DNA of 64,000 nt from the NCBI GenBank assembly GCA_029204225.1, contig CM055109.1, forward strand, positions 25,968,178-26,032,177. Reading direction: 5' to 3'. The DNA comes from Diphasiastrum complanatum (Eukaryota; Streptophyta; Lycopodiopsida; Lycopodiales; Lycopodiaceae). The notes below the pieces were generated by a model. It made no database searches, was not told the DNA's origin, and saw nothing but the letters and a program-made list of their open reading frames with translations. The position numbers were made by a program, and so were the translations under genes. This document shows positions 57,601-64,000 of this stretch, in pieces (position 1 is the first letter of the stretch; every line of letters begins with the position of its first letter).

Positions 57601-58129
57601 TTCATTTTATCATATATTTCATGTTTGATCAAGATCTTATTGAGTTTGCATCTTCTATGTGTAGTAGATGTTAGATTTCTACATTGTCAATGGTGCTAGA
57701 TGTGTTGTAGTTCATAACGTATTGTTCATATTATAGAAAAAGGCCTTCGACAGTCGTGGGAGGAGCTATCAGAGATAGGGTCGCTTCCCAACGAGGCTAA
57801 TGGCCCAATTCTATTTTTTTTTTGGGTAAAAACTACGGTAAAAAATGACGAGGGTAACTAGATCGTCAAAAGTTAAGGATAAAAAAACGAAATGAAAAAC
57901 ACAACTCCGAAAAAGGCCTCACTAAAAAAAAGATAACGTAAAAAGAGAAGGGAGGGAATTTTAAAAATAAAAATAAAAAATTTAAGAGGTGAGAAGAAGA
58001 AAAGGAATGGTATACGCAGGAGAATGGAGAGGGTACAAGAAGGAGAGAGCAAGGTACAAGAAATAAATAAATAATTAAAGAAAAATAAAGAGAAGGGAGA
58101 GAGATTGAGCGATAGGTAGAGAGCTGGAG
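57601..58129. other. purine-biased low-complexity stretch
   Basis: No gene. From about 57820 the plus strand becomes A/G-rich and leads into the minisatellite. The long minus-strand open frame across 57866-58708 is Ser/Pro/Leu/Phe low complexity caused by CT richness. Confidence 0.6.
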
Positions 58130-58570
58130 CGCAACAGTGAGGGAAAGGAGAAGGGAGCGGAGGAGCGTAGGTGAGGGTAAGAAGCACACAACAGAGGGGA
58201 AGGGAGCATGCAGGGAAGGAGCAACAGAGGAGGCCGTGAAGCAGACAACCGAGGAGCAGACAGGGAAGGGAAGGCAGCGAGGAGAAGAGAAGGCAGTGAG
58301 GAAGAAGAGAGCGATGAGAGGGAACGAGGCAGGGAAGGGAAGGCAGCGAGGAGGAAGGGAGCGATGGGAGGGAACAAGGCAGGGAAGGGAAGGCGGCGAG
58401 GAGGGAGGGAGCGATGGGAGGGAACGAGGCAGGGAAGGGAAGGGAGCGAGGAGAAGGGAAGGCAACGAGGAGGAAAGGGGCGATGGGAGGGAACGAGGCA
58501 GGGAAGGGAAGGGAGAGATGGGAGGGAACGAGGCATGGAAGGGCGGGGAGAAGAGGGCGTGCGATAGCAG
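58130..58570. repeat. GA-rich minisatellite, ~50-bp unit
   Basis: Units begin GCAGGGAAGGGAAGGCAGCG and end GATGGGAGGGAACGAG. Clear 50-base units lie at about 58328-58427, flanked by units lengthened by a 15-18-base internal duplication (GAGAAGAGAAGGCA-type) and one shortened unit near 58498. About six units are recognisable. Frames stay open only because of composition. Confidence 0.85.
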
Positions 58571-59010
58571 GGACGGAGCAGAGAAAGATTTGTTTTTTTT
58601 TTCTTTTGAAAACAAGTTTAAGAGAGGTTTAGAAAGGGATTTTTTTTTAAAAGAAGAGAGGGTTGATGTATTTTTCAGCAAAACTAGGATTACAATAAAT
58701 GACGGCAAATCGAAACTAAAAACACTTTTTAAACAAGGAAATTTTTTAATGAATTTTCAGATAAAAAGTGGACTAAAGTCATAACAATGGGCAATTTGGA
58801 AAAACCTTAATCAAAATTAATTACACAATATATGGCCTAAAAAATTAAAAACAAAACTAATCCTTTGAGAGCTTGGTTTTTTTGATGGAAATGGAAGATT
58901 CAAGAGAATGGGAAAAAGAGGAGATGAGGGGGACGAAGCAGAAAAGAGTGGAAAGAAGAGTGAAGAAAAGAGAATTTGAAAGGCAGCTATGCGATGAGCA
59001 ACGTTGGCGC
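58571..59010. other. internal spacer between minisatellite and Tat-type primer site
   Basis: No gene recognised. If the primer site at 59011-59028 is real, this and the minisatellite are the leader or internal region of a minus-strand retrotransposon or large non-autonomous derivative. Confidence 0.4.
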
Positions 59011-59028
59011 TCCCCGGCAACGGCGCCA
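59011..59028 (-). promoter_or_regulatory. Tat/Athila-type primer-binding site
   Basis: The minus strand reads TGGCGCCGTTGCCGGGGA, the primer-site sequence common in Athila/Tat-lineage plant gypsy elements. It lies two bases after an LTR-like end (...CTACA at 59031, then AG). Confidence 0.8.
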
Positions 59029-59030
59029 CT

Positions 59031-59811
<781 letters not shown>

Positions 59812-60729
59812 TGTTGTAAAGCTGACTCAGGTGCACCCAGCGTGCCCTGTAAGACTCTAAGGGGTGACGCTCCCTAAGGTCCCAGAGCAAGTTAGAACGT
59901 CAAGGACTGAGCCTCCGACCTGTGGTGAGCCAGTCAAGTAGTCACAAGTCATGAGTTAGCTCTGGAGCTCGAGCCATGGCCTAGTTAGGAAGAAAGTTGA
60001 TTCTGCCACCGGAACGGCTCCCGGGACCCATGTCTGGGAGCCAGACTGATTCTGCCAGGCTTGCCAGGCTTAATCAACAAAATAAAAACTAAGTCCCAAA
60101 AAGCGTGCTTTACCAGAAAGCACTATGTTTCAAAATAGAGGGGGTGCGTCGAATCACAGCAGAACTATAGGGGGGGTCCGGTAGACAGAAACTTGGGCAG
60201 CTCAACCAGCGCCAGGAATCCAGTCGCCAGGTCTCAACTCCCTCTACCAGCACGAGCCAGGCACAATGCCCAGCACGTGTTGGTGGCCCCGAGACCGGTC
60301 AGTCTATGTATGAATGTAACCTCTTCCAAATCTAATAAAGTTGATCCTTGGGGATGACTACCATTTCGGTTTCGCCTCCGGGACTGGTCCAAGTGGAAGG
60401 ACCCTTACTACAACCTTTTTGCATCACTGGCGCCTAAGGGTCCCTGTCATCGACATGGGGCTTGCCGCTATGCCAATTGGTCAGTTTGGCGACCACTATG
60501 CCTTGGGTTTCATGTGTGGCTTGTCTTTGCCTTTGGTTACCTCTTGGGGACAGATTCTAAGTTGGCTTTCGGGTTGGTTGGGATTCCAGTTTTCTGGAGT
60601 ATGAATGGTTAAGCTTGTTACGTTTTTGAGTTGGCTTTTACGTAAGTGCATGATGGATGAATGTTAGACTTAAGCGCGTGTTGGGGAAACCGCTCAAGTC
60701 CCAGCGCCCTTTGAGGCGCCGGCGCAACA
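59812..60729 (+). repeat. 5' LTR of the chromovirus
   Basis: 918 bp, TGTTGTAAAG...GGCGCAACA. AATAAA at 60334-60339 is a likely polyadenylation signal. An 87-codon open stretch (60341-60604) is kept in both LTRs but begins with TTG and has no homology I recognise. Confidence 0.95.
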
Positions 60730-60731
60730 TG

Positions 60732-60745
60732 TGGTATCAGAGCCG
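60732..60745 (+). promoter_or_regulatory. primer-binding site of the chromovirus
   Basis: TGGTATCAGAGCCG begins two bases after the LTR end (CA at 60728-60729, then TG) and matches the initiator tRNA-Met complement, as is usual in plant chromoviruses. Confidence 0.92.
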
Positions 60746-60809
60746 ACTAGCCGGTCAGCTACGCAAGTCTCACAGGGATGGCCACATTTTGGGATTTGTC
60801 AGGCGCAAG

Positions 60810-61196
60810 GTGCTGCCCACAGTGTAAGCACGGGTGCGCCCACGGTCGGGGTGGCCGGCAGAACGGGGGACTTGATGAGTCAAAGTGCTGCCCTCGAGGT
60901 GTAAGCACGGTCAGTTTTCGCGGTTCAGGCCTGGCGCCGTCTGCACGTAGAACATATGAGGCAATGTGCTGCCATTAGGTTGGTGAAAGCACGGTCTGTG
61001 CCTTGTGGGGTCCGAGGTGACATATTCAAACTGTACGGGTTAACCATTGATACAGAGATGCTGCTCGAATTTGGGTGTAAAGCACGGGTGGTTAGCTGCC
61101 GGTGCGGGATAGCTGCCGATCGTTTAGCTATAAGGGCTATCGACCAAAAAGTGGTGGGGCATATTGAGGCAATGTGCTGCTTAATGGTGAAAGCAC
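60810..61196 (+). repeat. five-copy GTGCT...AGCAC hairpin array in the chromovirus leader
   Basis: Units at 60810-60831, 60885-60908, 60966-60992, 61058-61085 and 61174-61196 each read (G/A)TGCTGC(C/T), 7-14 variable bases, then (G)TAAGCACGG or GAAAGCACGG. GTGCT pairs with AGCAC in four; the fourth has A for G. Units 3 and 5 share the upstream GAGGCAAT. Spacing grows from 75 to 116 bases. The remainder of 60746-61329 has no coding homology. Confidence 0.8.
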
Positions 61197-61329
61197 GGAT
61201 GGTTGGATGGATGTTTCCCCGTGGGCTAATTCTGTGATAGATTTGTGTGGGCGCGGTTAGGCAAAGGCCCTACGTCCGGTCTCAAGGGGAATGTGGCTTG
61301 AGAGGGATCCTCTATGTTTGCTTGTTTAG

Positions 61330-62843
61330 GTGACTGACCTACTCCAAGAAATTAGGGAGAATTATGGTGCAGATGCGTTGGCGAAGGACTTAATGATCGA
61401 ATTCCAGCCGGGAAATCCTCATAAACATTTCACTTGGAAAGATCAAATGGTTGTTTATAAACAACGCAGAGTATATGTCCCAGACAACATCAACCTGAGG
61501 AAGAAAGTCTTGCGAGAACATCATGACGTACTAGCCGCCGGACATCCAGGGGTGAATCGTATGTATGAACTTCTCAAAAGAGGCTTCTATTGGCCAAGTA
61601 TGTGGGCAGACATTGAATCCTATGTGCAAACATGCCCGACATGTCAACAAGTGAAGGTGGAACCGCTAGCTCCAGCAGGACTACTCCAACCATTACCGGT
61701 ACCAGCATACCCTGGGATTCGATGAGCATGGATTTTATTGTTCAACTACCACGATGCCAAGGCTTCGACTCAATTTATGTGGTGGTTGACCGCTTTTCAA
61801 AGCAAGTTCATCTAGTACCAACTAAAAGTTCAGTGACAGCTGAAGAAGTGGCAAGGTTATTTTTCAAATGCGTCTTCAAATACCACGGCCTGCCTAGATC
61901 GATTATTTCTGACCGAGACACCAAGTTCGTCGGAAAGTTTTGGACTTGTCTATTTCGCCTCGTGGGAACTGGACTGAATTTCAGCACTGCATATCACCCT
62001 CAGACAGATGGGCAAAGGGAACGAGTCAATCGACAGATTGAACAATATTTACGAAATTATGTCGCTTGGGATGAATCCGATTGGGTCAACTACTTGGATA
62101 TTCTCGAGTTTGCACATAACAACCAAGTGAACAGATCTACTGGAAGGGCACCCTTCGAGATAAGCAATGGTCGGCTACCGATTGTTCCAAGCTCTTTTCG
62201 TACAGGCGTGCTGGAAACACCGGTACCTACTGTAAAGGAATTCATCAATGAGTGGCACACAAAGCTGACAGAGGTGAAGTCATTTTTAGAGCAGTCACAA
62301 AGGAGTATGGCAGCTGACGTAAACCCACATCGACGAGAACTGGAATTTGAGGAAGGTGATCAAGTATGGCTGAACACAAAGAACATTGCGTTACCAAAAG
62401 GTTTTTCTCATAAGTTCGTTCGACCTTATGCGGAACCATATTATGTCACCAAGAAGATCAACCCAGTGGCTTACCGATTGGCGCTACCGTCCAGCTTGGA
62501 TATACACAATGTGTTTCATATCTCATTACTCAAACGGTACAAACCAGATGAGCGATTTGATCGGCAACACGAACTCCGTCACCCACCAACGACACTTGAT
62601 GATACAAAGAGGCAGCTTGTACCAGAACAAATATTCACACATAGCAAGCGAACTGGCGTTCAACGTGAATATCTAGTGAAGTGGCTACGGGCTCCACTTA
62701 TTGAGGCTTCTTGGGAGTACGAAGACAAACTTAAGGAGGGAGCCCCTGAAGTACTAGCAGATTATCTGCAGAAGAACCAACGCAATAGCCGTTTTCCCAG
62801 ATCGGCACACACAGCACTACCTGGCGGCATGCCTCCTACATAA
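61330..62843 (+). pseudogene. int: chromovirus integrase with C-terminal chromodomain, one frameshift
   Basis: The first frame (61330-61725) holds the HHCC zinc domain: REHHDVLAAGHPGVNRMYEL, WPSMW and CPTCQQVK. The second frame continues from about 61710 with MDFIVQLPRCQGFDSIYVVV (Asp), ISDRDTKFVGKF (Asp) and HPQTDGQRERVNRQIEQYL (Glu), a complete DDE core. Then come the GPY/F-like region (FRPYAEPYYVTKKI in context, FHISLLKRYKPD) and a chromodomain near 62620-62770 (REYLVKWLRAPLIEASWEYE). A probable one-base loss near 61712, next to PVPAYP, separates the frames. Otherwise it is uninterrupted to the TAA at 62841-62843. Chromodomains steer such elements toward marked chromatin. No RNase H precedes it. 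Confidence 0.92.
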
Positions 62844-63083
62844 ACATTCATGGCCATTCTGAAGCTCAAGGAACTTCCAGGTATCTTTCTTAAGTTTGTC
62901 AATAAATCACTTGCAGCTTTACACAGGTTTTACGTAAGTGAACTTTATCCACACTTTTCCTGTGCTACTGCCAATGTATTTTTAATTCAAAGTTGTTAAG
63001 ACCGGTGAATTAAGCCCGTGCCGTACGTCCTAGGTCTAGTTTGGCCCTGATGAGGACATCAGCTTTTTCAAACGAGGGGAGGA
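62844..63083 (+). other. chromovirus 3' untranslated region and polypurine tract
   Basis: There is no ORF. AACGAGGGGAGGA at 63071-63083 lies directly before the 3' LTR start and is the polypurine tract. Confidence 0.85.
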
Positions 63084-64000
63084 TGTTGTAAAGCTGACTC
63101 AGGTGCACCCAGCGTGCCCTGTAAGACTCTAAGGGGTGACGCTCCCTAAGGTCCTAGAGCAAGTTAGAATGCCAAGGACTGAGCCTCCAACCTGTGGTAA
63201 GCCACTCAAGTAGTCACAAGTCATGAGCTAGCTCTGGAGCTCGAGTCATGGCCTAGTCAGGAAGCAAGTTGATTCTGCCACCGGAACGGCTCCCGGGACC
63301 CATGTCTGGGAGCCAGACTGATTCTGCCAGGCTTGCTAGGCTTAATCAACAAAATAAAAACTAAGTCCCAAAAAGCGTGCTCTACCAGAAAGCACTATGT
63401 TTCAGAACAGAGGGGGTGCGCCGAATCACAGCAGAACTATAGGGGGAGTCCGGCAGACAGAAACTTGGGCAGCTCAACCAGCGCCTAGAATCCAGTCGCC
63501 AGGTCTCAGCTCCCTCTACCAGCACGAGCCAGGCACAATGCCCAGCACGTGTTGGTGGCCCCGAGACCGGTCAGTCTATGTATGAATGTAACCTCTTTCA
63601 AATCTAATAAAGTTGATCCTTGGGGATGATTACCATTTTGGTTTCGCCTCTGGGACTGGTCCAAGTGGAAGGACCCTTACTACAACCTTTTTGCGTCGCT
63701 GGCGCCTAAGGGTCCCTGTCATCGACATGGGGCTTGCCGCTATGCCAATTGGTCAGTTTGGCGACCACTATGCCTTGGGTTTCATGTGTGGCTTGTCTTT
63801 GCCTTTGGTTACCTCTTGGGGACGGATTCTAAGTTGGCTTTCGGGTTGGTTGGGATTCCAGTTTTCTGGAGTATGAATGGTTAAGCTTGTTACGTTTCTG
63901 AGTTGGCTTTTACGTAAGTGCATGATGGATGAATGTTAGACTTAAGCGCGTGTTGGGGAAACCGCTCAAGTCCCAGCGCCCTTTGAGGCGCCGGCGCAAC
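63084..64000 (+). repeat. 3' LTR of the chromovirus (one base short at the window edge)
   Basis: It starts TGTTGTAAAG and is colinear with the 5' LTR without length change up to GGCGCAAC at the window end. AATAAA lies at 63606-63611, equivalent to 60334. Confidence 0.95.

Larger units (their letters stand above)
59812..64000 (+). mobile_element. Ty3/gypsy chromovirus, deletion derivative with near-identical LTRs
   Basis: LTRs at 59812-60729 and 63084-64001 (the last base is outside the window), a tRNA-iMet primer site, a leader, integrase with C-terminal chromodomain and a polypurine tract are all in the expected order. Gag, protease, RT and RNase H are absent: the 2.35-kb interior jumps from leader to integrase. 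The LTRs show only scattered single-base differences, so insertion is recent. It sits in the Tat-like LTR X1; the right flank is outside the window, so the target duplication cannot be checked. It could move only with help from a full relative. Confidence 0.93.

Noticed and set aside
57866-58708. 280-codon minus-strand ORF
   Set aside because: It is Ser/Pro/Leu low complexity produced by a CT-rich minisatellite; all three frames stay open across the array. Not a gene.
60341-60604. 87-codon ORF conserved in both chromovirus LTRs (also 63613-63876)
   Set aside because: Conservation follows from LTR identity after a recent insertion. It starts at TTG, lies just after the polyadenylation signal and has no homology I recognise.
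60810-61196. CRISPR-like interpretation of the regularly spaced leader repeats
   Set aside because: Units are degenerate with uneven 75-116-base spacing, they lie inside a plant retrotransposon and there are no cas genes. A hairpin leader is the better description.

Overview
The window is plant nuclear DNA from a repeat-dominated, probably large genome. The evidence is abundant Ty3/gypsy and Ty1/copia LTR retrotransposons whose primer-binding sites match initiator tRNA-Met, one Tat/Athila-type primer site, a captured exon of a plant RSZ22-type splicing factor, and a proline-rich membrane protein gene of cell-wall type. A non-seed plant such as a fern is my guess only; the sequence does not prove it. 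I see only one convincing host gene (9213-10043, +). Nearly everything else is retroelement, much of it broken by stops and frameshifts.

Layout. 1-267 is a minus-strand gypsy pol scrap abutting a plus-strand gypsy element (G1, 268-6402) that reads gag, protease, RT, RNase H, integrase and then the start of an extra ORF. 7113-7573 is a minus-strand gypsy RT scrap. 9213-10043 is the host gene. 13690-17892 is a minus-strand mixture: a copia RT/RNase H tail, a coiled-coil accessory ORF, an LTR-like promoter segment and a gypsy gag start. 19068-36344 is a nested stack. A gypsy-type gag (G3) is split by copia A (19297-35065). Copia A is itself split twice: once in gag by a 3-kb chimera holding copia RT and integrase pieces and an RSZ22 exon (20857-23905), and once near the RT/RNase H boundary by gypsy G2 (26287-33447). 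36602 to about 41315 is copia B, with a 5' LTR but no 3' LTR. About 41316-48304 is a minus-strand gypsy (G4) split by copia C (41847-47691), a near-complete element with two LTRs. 48305-49265 holds copia scraps.

49266-57100 is AT-rich and mostly unannotatable, with short tandem duplications, one imperfect hairpin and one weak small ORF. 56580-59811 holds LTR-like promoter segments, a GA-rich 50-bp minisatellite, a (GA)n tract and a Tat/Athila-type primer-binding site. 59812-64000 is a young chromovirus deletion derivative with 918-bp LTRs. It keeps only integrase plus chromodomain, behind a leader that carries five repeated GTGCT/AGCAC hairpins.

The strongest unusual signals are four. (1) G1 and G2 share an accessory ORF downstream of integrase, preceded in both by a TATA-like box next to a conserved palindrome, which suggests a separate transcript. 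(2) An intron-flanked RSZ22 exon sits inside a rearranged copia chimera. (3) The chromovirus leader carries a hairpin array. (4) G3 contains two gag capsid-like domains in tandem. Many open stretches use TTG or GTG as nominal starts, so boundaries given for broken genes are homology-based and approximate.
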